DNA of 49,643 nt, from contig CAJXAC010000009.1 in assembly GCA_913050035.1 (NCBI GenBank), forward strand, positions 1 to 49,643, read 5' to 3'. This document shows, piece by piece, positions 42,631 to 49,643 of the stretch. This stretch comes from an uncultured Gammaproteobacteria bacterium. GTDB taxonomy: Bacteria > Pseudomonadota > Gammaproteobacteria > Pseudomonadales > Azotimanducaceae. The notes beneath the pieces were generated by a model, which saw only the letters and a list, made by a program, of their open reading frames with translations, made no database searches and was not told the DNA's origin. The position numbers and the translations under genes were made by a program. How positions within the stretch are numbered: position 1 is the stretch's first letter; every line of letters begins with the position of its first letter.

Positions 42631-43503
42631 CTACATTGAGTTAAGTTGCAACATGCCTCTGGGCTTCAGCGCGCTCATATCGACGATGCTTTCATAATTG
42701 TCGGCAATGTCTTCAACAGTAGCATCAACACCGATATTCACACCGTCATTTTCAAAAATACCCGCAAGAGAGAATGTGCCACCCTGAGCTTGCAAGATAA
42801 CCCCATTTGGCGCATCAGTACTTACCAAAAACAATGCTGCGGGGGTGACCAACTCTGGTCCAAGCTTCTGCAATACCTCATCGGGCATTAAATTCTCTGT
42901 CATCCGCGTCGCCGCCACGGGCGCAATGGTATTGGTATGGATGTTGTTTTTTGCACCTTCAATCTTAAGACTGTTCATAAGACCAACCTGACCCAGCTTG
43001 GCAGCGCCGTAATTGGTTTGACCAAAATTACCGTATAAGCCAGTAGGCGACGTGGTCATCAATATGCGGCCATAGTTTTGCTCACGCATTATTGGCCATA
43101 CCGCATGAGAGCAGTAGGCAGCACCAAGCAAATGCACATTCACCACCATATCGAAATCGTCAAGCGTCATTTTCGAGAACGACTTGTCGCGCAGAATACC
43201 GGCATTATTGATCAGCACATCAACCCGGCCCCAAGCATTCATAGCATCGTCCACCATGCTTTGCGCACCCGCGCGATCCGATACAGAACCACCATTTGCC
43301 AGCGCTTCACCACCCATAGCTTTAATTTCTGCAACCACAGCCTCTGCCGCAGCAGATGAACCCCCACTACCATCCATGGCACCGCCCAGGTCATTTACTA
43401 CAACCTTAGCTCCTCGGCGCGCCAGCTCTAACGCATGGCACCGACCTAAGCCGCCTCCGGCACCGGTTACGATGGCAACTTGATCTGCAAATGAAACGGT
43501 CAT
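42631..43503 (-). CDS. Short-chain dehydrogenase, HSD17B4/MFE-2-like
   Basis: A 290-residue NAD(P)-dependent oxidoreductase. The Rossmann entry is TGAGGGLGRCHALELARRGA. The sequence NDLGGAMDGSGGSS, the NNAG motif and the catalytic YGAAK with upstream serine in MTTSPTGLYGN follow. The NDLGG insertion is typical of the 3-hydroxyacyl-CoA dehydrogenase domain of peroxisomal multifunctional enzyme 2. It probably oxidises a 3-hydroxyacyl-CoA, which fits the crotonase and acyl-CoA carboxylase upstream. The ATG at 43503 has GGAG six bases upstream. Confidence 0.88.
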   Translation of the reverse strand: MTVSFADQVAIVTGAGGGLGRCHALELARRGAKVVVNDLGGAMDGSGGSSAAAEAVVAEIKAMGGEALANGGSVSDRAGAQSMVDDAMNAWGRVDVLINNAGILRDKSFSKMTLDDFDMVVNVHLLGAAYCSHAVWPIMREQNYGRILMTTSPTGLYGNFGQTNYGAAKLGQVGLMNSLKIEGAKNNIHTNTIAPVAATRMTENLMPDEVLQKLGPELVTPAALFLVSTDAPNGVILQAQGGTFSLAGIFENDGVNIGVDATVEDIADNYESIVDMSALKPRGMLQLNSM

Positions 43504-43521
43504 GTGGTTCTCCAATAATGG

Positions 43522-45075
43522 TTAAGGTCGAATAGGAAATTGAGTTAGCCCTGTCAGCGTATCCAACGAAGGTTGAATCCACTCGATCCAGTCACACAAA
43601 ACGGGCCTCGTTTCGCGCGGGTCAATCAGTTCATGAACAGCAAAAGACTCAGCCCGCGGGAACGGCGAGCGCGCTTCGCGTAACCGCTCCTCCAACTCAG
43701 CGCGCTTTGCATCAGGATCAGCTGCCGCCGCGATCTCGCGATGAAAGGCCACGGCAACACCGCCCTCTATCGGCAATGCGCCGGATTCTACCGAGGGCCA
43801 AGCCAGCACATACGCTCCAGGGGCGTAGTGCGCTGCGGTAGCAACGCCAAACCCTTTGTGCACTTGAATAACCGCCCAAGGCACAGTCGCTTGCGCTGCC
43901 GCGGCAACCGCCGCCATACCATAGCGGATGGTTCCTGCTCGTTCAGATTCTGGCCCGATCATAAATCCAGGCTGATCCACGAAATTGACCACAGGCACAT
44001 GAAAGGTGTCACACATTTCAACAAAGCGGCGGTACTTTTGCGCCGCTTCTGCGGTCATCGCTCCGGCATAGTGCATACAGTCGTTGGCTAAAACACCCAC
44101 CGGTTGACCTGCCAGAGTAGCGAAACCACAGATTTGGCTGGGGCCGTAAAACTCGCCGATCTCAAAAAAACTCTCTTTATCTACAATCATGTGGATGATT
44201 GCGCGCATATCGAATCCGCTATTACTGTCGCGCGGAACCGCCTCCAACAACGCTTGTTCCATACGCTGCACCGGATCTTCGTTCGCATAACGCGGGGTGC
44301 GTTGCCAAACATTACTCGGCAGGTACGACAAGAATCGACGAATCTGAGCCAATGCATCATGCTCATCAGCGGCCAAATTATCGACAATGCCGCTACGTAG
44401 ATGCACAGCCGCCCCGCCCAACTCTTCTTTTGTCATTTTTACGCCAAGCGCTCGTGTAACCAGTGCGGGCCCACCAATTAACACCTGTGCTGTATGTTCC
44501 GTCATCACCGAAAAGTGCGACGCGACAAGACGTCCCGCCGGGAATCCAGCAACAGCACCGAGGGCAGCCGAGGCCACTGGCACAGCACCCATTGCGTCGG
44601 CAATGATTTTAAAGCGCGGCTCGGTAAATACCGGTTCCCCGACCGTGCCTCCCTTCTTAGCGCCACCCTTGACACTGCCGCCGCCGCCTTCAAGCATCCG
44701 TACCAACGGAGTTTTATACTGCACCGCCAGATGTTCTGCATAGACACTTTTGCGCAATCCCGCAGCATTCGGTGAGCCGCCTTTGAGAGTAAAATCTTCT
44801 CCGGCGGCAACAATGCGACGTTTGTCGACTTGACCGAAGCCCACTACGTAATTAGCAGGGACATATTCAATCAACTCGCCGTTATCGTCGTACACCGGAC
44901 TGGCCGTGGCCCGCCCATGCTCCTGAAAAGTACCTTTATCTAACAATACGTCTATGCGCTCACGAATGGTCATACGCCCGCGCGCATGCTGTTTGGCTAT
45001 GCCTTCCTTACCACCCTGCTGCTGCGCCAGATATCGGCGCCGCTCAATTTCTTTGACTTCTTGTTCCCAGCTCAT
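43522..45075 (-). CDS. Acyl-CoA carboxylase carboxyltransferase subunit (beta)
   Basis: A 517-residue carboxyltransferase with both crotonase-like halves, which moves CO2 from carboxybiotin to an acyl-CoA. Features include the N-terminal QHARGRMTIRERIDVLLDKG, the oxyanion segment SGALPIEGGVAVAF and VNFVDQPGFMIGPESERAG in the C-terminal half. The usual propionyl- or methylcrotonyl-CoA subunits are 510-540 residues, so length does not decide the substrate. The ATG at 45075 starts four bases after the crotonase stop. An in-frame TTG at 45108 would run back into the crotonase gene. Confidence 0.92.
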   Translation of the reverse strand: MSWEQEVKEIERRRYLAQQQGGKEGIAKQHARGRMTIRERIDVLLDKGTFQEHGRATASPVYDDNGELIEYVPANYVVGFGQVDKRRIVAAGEDFTLKGGSPNAAGLRKSVYAEHLAVQYKTPLVRMLEGGGGSVKGGAKKGGTVGEPVFTEPRFKIIADAMGAVPVASAALGAVAGFPAGRLVASHFSVMTEHTAQVLIGGPALVTRALGVKMTKEELGGAAVHLRSGIVDNLAADEHDALAQIRRFLSYLPSNVWQRTPRYANEDPVQRMEQALLEAVPRDSNSGFDMRAIIHMIVDKESFFEIGEFYGPSQICGFATLAGQPVGVLANDCMHYAGAMTAEAAQKYRRFVEMCDTFHVPVVNFVDQPGFMIGPESERAGTIRYGMAAVAAAAQATVPWAVIQVHKGFGVATAAHYAPGAYVLAWPSVESGALPIEGGVAVAFHREIAAAADPDAKRAELEERLREARSPFPRAESFAVHELIDPRETRPVLCDWIEWIQPSLDTLTGLTQFPIRP

Positions 45076-45079
45076 AGCG

Positions 45080-45907
45080 TTACTCAGGGTCGTGAAATTC
45101 CGGAGCACGTTTGGCGAAGTTCGCAGCTATCGCTTCGCGCTGATTGGCAGAACCAATCAGTCCAGCCTGCAGTTCCGCCTCTAACTCAAGCCCTGTTTTC
45201 GCATCAGCATGCCACGCTGTCTCAAATAGCTGCTTGGCCGCCCGAATCGCTTCGGGCGACTTACCGGCAATCTCTCGCGCCATGCTCATGGCCTCGGCAT
45301 GGGGATCGTCTGCGATCTGCGTGACAAGCCCTAACTGTTGAGCCTCAGGGCCGCTGAGAACCTGGCCGGTAAACGTGAGTTGCTTCGCTACATCCATAGG
45401 CAAAATGTCGCGCAAGGTTTGAGTAATGCTCATATCCGGCACTAAACCCCACTTTATCTCCATAATGGACAGCTTCAGATCAGGGGCAGCAATGCGGATA
45501 TCTGCTCCTAAGGCCACCTGAGCACCACCACCGTATGCAACCCCATGTAATGCCGCGATCACCGGTACCGGCAAATACTTCCATACCAGCGCAGGCCGCT
45601 GGGCGAAATTTTCCACTCGGCCATCAGTGTCGAGTAGCGAGCGCGGCGTATCCGCCTTACTGCCCACGGCCGAGTTATCGGTGTCGCCCATTTTGGCAAA
45701 ACTGTCCATATCCAAACCGGCACAAAAGCCACGCCCGTTACCTGACAGAACTACCGCACGCAAAGACTTTTCGTCGCGCAATCGCTCACCCGTCTCGATA
45801 ATAGCTCTGAACATGGGCTGGCTTAGCGCATTGTACTTTTCGGGGCGGTTAAGCCGCACATCCGCGACACCATCCTTAATCTCAACTGTAACCAATTCTT
45901 CTTGCAT
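45080..45907 (-). CDS. Crotonase / enoyl-CoA hydratase family protein
   Basis: A 275-residue crotonase-fold protein acting on acyl-CoA. It has the oxyanion region SGNGRGFCAGLDMDSFAKMG and HGVAYGGGAQVALGADIR. The second catalytic Glu position reads LSIMEIKWGLVPDMS, with glutamate kept. Where classical hydratases have the first catalytic Glu (GGGCEL), this protein has Gln (GGGAQV), so ordinary hydration is uncertain and isomerase, hydrolase or lyase activity is possible. It lies between the biotin carrier and carboxyltransferase genes, which suggests a shared acyl-CoA pathway. Confidence 0.88.
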   Translation of the reverse strand: MQEELVTVEIKDGVADVRLNRPEKYNALSQPMFRAIIETGERLRDEKSLRAVVLSGNGRGFCAGLDMDSFAKMGDTDNSAVGSKADTPRSLLDTDGRVENFAQRPALVWKYLPVPVIAALHGVAYGGGAQVALGADIRIAAPDLKLSIMEIKWGLVPDMSITQTLRDILPMDVAKQLTFTGQVLSGPEAQQLGLVTQIADDPHAEAMSMAREIAGKSPEAIRAAKQLFETAWHADAKTGLELEAELQAGLIGSANQREAIAANFAKRAPEFHDPE

Positions 45908-45959
45908 CTTTGCTTACTCCTGCTCGTACCTAATACTTTGGCGTTACAACACAGTCCGA

Positions 45960-46181
45960 TTAGGCCTCGATGACCAACAACAGCTGATCCTCTTCGACCT
46001 GATCTTCTGGCTGTACCAACACCTCCTGCACGCTGCCGGCTACTGGCGACTCCACTGGAATTTCCATTTTCATCGACTCAAGAATTATTAATACGTCGCC
46101 TTCCGCCACCTCGGTGCCCGCACTGACCTGAACTTTCCAAACGTTGCCAGTGATTTCGCTCTCTACTTCAACTCTTGCCAT
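45960..46181 (-). CDS. Free-standing biotin carboxyl carrier protein
   Basis: A 73-residue biotinyl domain, beginning directly with strands (VEVESEITGNVWKVQVSAG) and carrying the biotinylation motif ESMKMEIPV (Lys at about 38). The second half mirrors the first (VESPVAGSVQEVLVQPEDQV), as in the lipoyl/biotinyl fold. It lacks the Pro/Ala-rich N terminus of AccB, so it is an unusually compact carrier like those of actinobacterial-style carboxylases. It sits between the biotin carboxylase and crotonase genes and must serve the enzyme they encode. Confidence 0.93.
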   Translation of the reverse strand: MARVEVESEITGNVWKVQVSAGTEVAEGDVLIILESMKMEIPVESPVAGSVQEVLVQPEDQVEEDQLLLVIEA

Positions 46182-46237
46182 GTTCCCCCCTATTTTACGT
46201 TGCTGTTATGGCACGTACCTATGCTTTACACAATCCA

Positions 46238-47578
46238 TCAATGAACATTCTGCTGGGCTAAAATCCGCGCCACCATGCCAGTATCTACCTGACCTTGTAC
46301 AAACAAGTCATCCTGTAGAATGTTAAGCAGCAATTGTGCATTAGTGCTTACGCCCCTGACAGTGAAGGCGCGCAGCGCCACCACCAAGCGCCCGATGGCT
46401 TGTTCCCGCGTCGTCCCACGCGCAATGATTTTCGCCAGCAGCGGGTCGTAATAAGGCGTCACCACCTGTCCTTCGCGATAGCCCGTCTCGATACGAACAC
46501 CATGTAATTCCGGTGGCCGAAAAACTGTCAGGGTGCCCGTGGATGGAAACAAGGTTTGCGAGTCTTCGGCGTAGAGCCTGACCTCCATCGCAAAACCTTG
46601 CAATGGCGTTTGGCGCGGCAATTGACCACCCGCTGCCAAAGTTATCTGCGTAGCCACCAAGTCGATGCCTGTAACTTCTTCGGTAACACCATGCTCGACC
46701 TGAATACGGGTGTTCATCTCCAAAAAGCCCAACCCACCGTCAGGGGCAAACAAGGTCTCAACCGTTCCCAAATTGTTGTATCCAAGACCCTGGCATATAT
46801 CACTGAACTGCTGAGCCTGTTGCTCTAATTGCCCGCGCTCAAATCCTGGCGCAGGACTTTCTTCAATCAATTTTTGGTGTCGGCGCTGTACGGAGCAATC
46901 GCGCTCGTATAAATGCATGGCGTTGCCATGGAGATCCGCCAAAATTTGAAATTCGATATGACGGGGCTTTTCAATCCATCGCTCTAAAAAAACCCCCGCC
47001 GATGCAAATGCCCGCTGCGCAGTTTCGACCGCGGCATTAATAGCACCAGACAATTCTTCAGGGCGGCGTACCACGTGCATGCCAATGCCGCCGCCACCCC
47101 CAGAAGGCTTTACCACAACTGGCAGTCCAACTTTAGCAACAAAAGCCTCAGCAGCAGCAAGATCGTCAATCAACTCACTTCCAGCAAACACCGGCATACC
47201 AGCTTCCGCAAGCATTCGACGACCATTGACCTTATCACCCATCTGATCGATCCAATGCGGATCCGGGCCTATAAAGGTCATACCCTGAGCTATCACCGCA
47301 GCCGCAAAACCGGCGTTTTCTGCAAGAAAACCATACCCGGGATGCACGGAATCAGCACCGGAGGCCACTGCTGCGGCCAACAGTTGTTGATGGTCTAGAT
47401 AGGATTCAGCGGCACTATTACCACGCAAGGGCAAGGCCTCGGTAGCTTCAGCAAGATAGGGGGCGTCTCTGTCTGCTTCGGAATAAACAGCAACACTGGC
47501 GATGTTCAGCGCCTGACAGGCGCGGATTATGCGCCGCGCAATGGCCCCGCGATTGGCGACCAAAACCTTAGTCAGCAT
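46238..47578 (-). CDS. Biotin carboxylase subunit of acyl-CoA carboxylase
   Basis: A 446-residue ATP-grasp enzyme that carboxylates biotin with bicarbonate. Visible features are the N-terminal KVLVANRGAIARRIIRAC and the ATP glycine loop KPSGGGGGIGMHVV. EFQILADLHGNAMHLYERDCS and the active-site EMNTRIQVEHGVTEEVTG follow. It contains no C-terminal biotinyl domain, so the carrier is the separate 73-residue protein. The stop lies 56 bp before the carrier gene. HG replaces the common HP in the EMNTR(L/I)QVEH(P/G) motif. It is too distinct in context to call AccC. Confidence 0.93.
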   Translation of the reverse strand: MLTKVLVANRGAIARRIIRACQALNIASVAVYSEADRDAPYLAEATEALPLRGNSAAESYLDHQQLLAAAVASGADSVHPGYGFLAENAGFAAAVIAQGMTFIGPDPHWIDQMGDKVNGRRMLAEAGMPVFAGSELIDDLAAAEAFVAKVGLPVVVKPSGGGGGIGMHVVRRPEELSGAINAAVETAQRAFASAGVFLERWIEKPRHIEFQILADLHGNAMHLYERDCSVQRRHQKLIEESPAPGFERGQLEQQAQQFSDICQGLGYNNLGTVETLFAPDGGLGFLEMNTRIQVEHGVTEEVTGIDLVATQITLAAGGQLPRQTPLQGFAMEVRLYAEDSQTLFPSTGTLTVFRPPELHGVRIETGYREGQVVTPYYDPLLAKIIARGTTREQAIGRLVVALRAFTVRGVSTNAQLLLNILQDDLFVQGQVDTGMVARILAQQNVH

Positions 47579-47605
47579 GCTGCGCCCCCGACGCGTCTGA
47601 CCCTA

Positions 47606-48529
47606 TTAAAGGGTCAATTGGTCGCCAGTTAAGCGCTTATACGCTTCTAGATAACGCGCAATACTTTGTTCAACCACCGCCTCTGGAAGTTCTGGCCCGG
47701 GTGGGGTTTTATCCCAGTCCCCCGCACTCACCACGGTCTCGAGATAATTGCGCACAATCTGTTTATCAAAACTATTCTGCTCCCGACCTGGCTCCCAGTC
47801 GTCTGCCGGCCAAAACCGCGAACTGTCTGGGGTGAATATTTCATCGATCAACAGCGGGTCCGCCTGACCATCAATTTGCCCGAATTCAAACTTAGTATCG
47901 GCTAGGATTATGCCCCGCTCAGCAGCATAGTCTCGCGCCGCGGTGTACAACGATAACGTTTTATCTTGCAACCAAGCCATCAGCTCAGCGCCGACTACTT
48001 CAGCGCCTTCATCAAAACTGATGTTTTCATCATGGCCGTCGGTAGCCTTAGTTGATGGAGTAAACAACGGCTCATGCAGACGATCGCTGTTGCGCAAACC
48101 CTCTGGTAGGGCAATGCCACAAACCGAACCGGACCGCTGATAATCCTTCCAGCCACTGCCGGTAATATAACCACGGGCAATGCACTCGATGGGTACAACT
48201 TCGGTACGGCGGCATAACATAATGCGCCCACGCAGTTGCTCCTGCTCAGCACTGGTCAATCCCGGCACATCATTTACGTCTGTACTAATTAAATGATGGG
48301 GCACCGTGCTGGCAAAATGATCAAACCAAAATTTAGAAATTTGCGTCAGCACAACACCCTTACCCGGCAAGCCATTACCCATAACGACATCAAATGCGCT
48401 GATCCGATCTGTGGCGATGATGAGTATGGCGTCTTCGCCCGACGCTAATTGCACATCGTAGAGATCGCGAACCTTGCCTGATCGCTTGTTTGGCAGACTA
48501 AGATCCGTACTAAGTACCGCTGTGGCCAC
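47606..48529 (-). CDS. purC: SAICAR synthase, eukaryote/yeast-like long type (PurC)
   Basis: PurC condenses CAIR with aspartate in purine synthesis. The 307 residues contain NKRSGKVRDLYDV at the N terminus, GNGLPGKGVVLTQISKFWFDHF and VVPIECIARGYITGSGWKDY. LADTKFEFG and DEIFTPDSSRFWPADDW follow. Length and inserts match the yeast ADE1-type (about 300) rather than the E. coli PurC of about 237 residues. The start is GTG at 48529, with AAGGAG six bases upstream. It stands alone, 28 bp beyond the biotin carboxylase start. Confidence 0.95.
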   Translation of the reverse strand: MATAVLSTDLSLPNKRSGKVRDLYDVQLASGEDAILIIATDRISAFDVVMGNGLPGKGVVLTQISKFWFDHFASTVPHHLISTDVNDVPGLTSAEQEQLRGRIMLCRRTEVVPIECIARGYITGSGWKDYQRSGSVCGIALPEGLRNSDRLHEPLFTPSTKATDGHDENISFDEGAEVVGAELMAWLQDKTLSLYTAARDYAAERGIILADTKFEFGQIDGQADPLLIDEIFTPDSSRFWPADDWEPGREQNSFDKQIVRNYLETVVSAGDWDKTPPGPELPEAVVEQSIARYLEAYKRLTGDQLTL

Positions 48530-48580
48530 TGTTGCTCCTTTTAATGTTGTCTAACGCGGTCTCGCGTTGCATTTATGGTT

Positions 48581-48599
48581 AACCGCTATTCTAGCGGTT
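48581..48599. other. Stem-loop in the purC upstream region
   Basis: AACCGCTA and TAGCGGTT form a perfect 8-bp stem with a three-base loop, about 52 bp upstream of the purC GTG and 120 bp downstream of the SDR stop. No T-run follows on either strand. It might end transcription of the SDR gene or act in the purC leader; neither is shown. The rest of 48600-48720 contains no gene I can support. Confidence 0.45.
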
Positions 48600-48720
48600 T
48601 ACTGCTTTGCTCCGGCAGCAATTTTACGCCATTCCTGCCTCAGCGCTAAAGCTGCCGAACTCAACAAATTAAGCCCAGAGGGTCATTTCCTCAACCACTT
48701 TCTCGCCACACTCTCCAGCG

Positions 48721-49482
48721 CTACGCAGAGCTACCACCGTCGGCCATGTAGACAGAACCGGTGATAAAAGCGCTTTCGTCACTGGCTAAAAATAGCATTA
48801 TATTGGCTATATCCCGCGGCTCTGCATAACGCTGCATGGGTATACCTGCCGCCATCATTTGCATGGCCTCTTCAGGCTCGTCTGGACTGATACCTTGTTC
48901 GATCGATCGCATCATGCGCGTATTCACAGGTGAGGGATTAACGGTATTAACGCGGATGCCCTCTGGAGCAAATTCCTTGGCGGCCGATCGCATCAAACCA
49001 ATAACCGCATGTTTACTGGTGGCATAGGGCGCTAACCGGGGGGCCCCCGTAAGGCCAGCAATACTGGAAGTAATGATGACACTGCCGCCACCGCGCAGAC
49101 GCATTGCCGGGATTGCGGCACGCAAACCCAAAAACGGGCCTTTGACATTTATGGCCATAAGCTCATCAAAGCGTTGCTCTGGATAATCGAGCAAACTCAC
49201 CACATCACCCTCAATGCCGGCATTAGCCAAAAATATGTCGACACCACCGTAACGTTCGGTGGCGGTATCAATCATGGCTTGATTGTCCGCCGCCTTAGTC
49301 ACGTCGCCCACATGATAGCTCACCCGATTGCTACCCAAACGCGCAGCGACTTCCGCTAAAGCGCCGGCGTCTAGATCCACCAGCAACACGCTGGCTCCCT
49401 CTTCAAGAAATCTCGCGGCTGCCGCTTCACCAATACCACCAGCGCCGCCGGTTACGACCGCTACTTTATCCTCTAATCGCAT
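48721..49482 (-). CDS. Short-chain dehydrogenase/reductase (FabG/GDH-like)
   Basis: A 253-residue classical SDR. It has the cofactor motif TGGAGGIGEAAAARF, NAG in LANAGIEGD, the catalytic serine in IITSSIAGLTG, and Tyr and Lys in YATSKHAVIG. The C-terminal ITGSVYMADGGSSA is also characteristic. An Asp in LLVDLDAG at the end of strand 2 suggests NAD(H) preference. The substrate cannot be deduced from sequence. The ATG at 49482 follows a strong GGGGGAG ribosome-binding site. It is separated from purC by about 190 bp. Confidence 0.9.
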   Translation of the reverse strand: MRLEDKVAVVTGGAGGIGEAAAARFLEEGASVLLVDLDAGALAEVAARLGSNRVSYHVGDVTKAADNQAMIDTATERYGGVDIFLANAGIEGDVVSLLDYPEQRFDELMAINVKGPFLGLRAAIPAMRLRGGGSVIITSSIAGLTGAPRLAPYATSKHAVIGLMRSAAKEFAPEGIRVNTVNPSPVNTRMMRSIEQGISPDEPEEAMQMMAAGIPMQRYAEPRDIANIMLFLASDESAFITGSVYMADGGSSA

Positions 49483-49643
49483 TACTCCCCCGTCCTGTTG
49501 GGCCCGGCAGATTAATGCTAGACCCTAAATTAACACTTCTATGGTTACTTAATCACAATATCGGTAGCCCTGGCCACAATGTCCTTGGCCGATCAATCCG
49601 CGGCCAAAGCTAATAATCAATCCAAGCGTAGCTACGTTGACTC
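49483..49643. other. Upstream region of the SDR gene, to window end
   Basis: This 161-bp AT-rich end piece holds the SDR ribosome-binding site and an inverted repeat TTGGCC (49585-49590) / GGCCAA (49602-49607) with an 11-base spacer. The spacing could suit a dimeric repressor site. No gene is supportable here, and the window ends before any divergent partner is seen. Confidence 0.4.

Noticed and set aside
1-49643. Mobile elements, prophage, defence islands
   Set aside because: No transposase, integrase, restriction, toxin or Cas sequence is visible, and gene order in the first 17 kb matches conserved chromosome.

Overview
The window is chromosomal DNA of a free-living, probably marine gammaproteobacterium. 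It is about half G+C and nearly fully coding, with no insertion sequence, prophage, integron, CRISPR array or rRNA. The order queC-queE-cpoB-pal-tolB-tolA-tolR-tolQ-ruvB-ruvA-ruvC-yebC-aspS-fmdB (read on the minus strand), then proS, a TlpA-like lipoprotein, YihY, a YfgD/ArsC-like protein, wrbA and DUF2069, matches the pseudomonad arrangement as I remember it. That order, an AspRS of non-discriminating type and an HU protein with a Lys/Ala/Pro tail suggest the Pseudomonadales/Cellvibrionales side of the class (for example Halieaceae-like). This placement is inference.

Layout. 1-54: 5' part of a tRNA-Lys gene with its promoter. 191-6445: queuosine genes and the Tol-Pal envelope machine, without the usual ybgC. 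6596-11821: RuvABC resolvasome, YebC, AspRS and a FmdB-type zinc ribbon. 11822-12281: a gene-poor gap holding a strong minus-strand intrinsic terminator with no obvious gene to serve. 12282-17705: tailed HU protein, ProRS, thiol-disulfide lipoprotein, YihY membrane protein, YfgD, WrbA and DUF2069. 17728-20622: a monooxygenase-like protein, propionyl-CoA synthetase and a conserved unknown. 20934-23776: DinB polymerase converging on an ABC exporter.

23974-35023 is a long plus-strand run: esterase, MiaE, an unfamiliar glycosyltransferase, type-2 ArgC, a MocR-type aspartate aminotransferase, RhlB, a nitrilase-family amidase, a PerM-type permease, a HisC-like aminotransferase, a cupin, a luciferase-like oxidoreductase and SixA. 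Many neighbours overlap by 1-4 bases. 35017-38583 holds an RNA m5C methyltransferase, a VOC protein, a 56-residue membrane peptide, a PNPOx-like protein and MetR.

38771-42608 is the least familiar part: a GT4 glycosyltransferase, a SAM methyltransferase, an alpha/alpha-toroid protein, a convergent second methyltransferase and a tiny two-helix membrane protein. They look like one glycoconjugate or small-molecule module. 42631-47578 encodes a split acyl-CoA carboxylase (biotin carboxylase, free 73-residue biotin carrier, carboxyltransferase) with a crotonase and an HSD17B4-like dehydrogenase. The window ends with a eukaryote-type PurC and another SDR.

All functions are read from sequence motifs and family memory. 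No database search was run.
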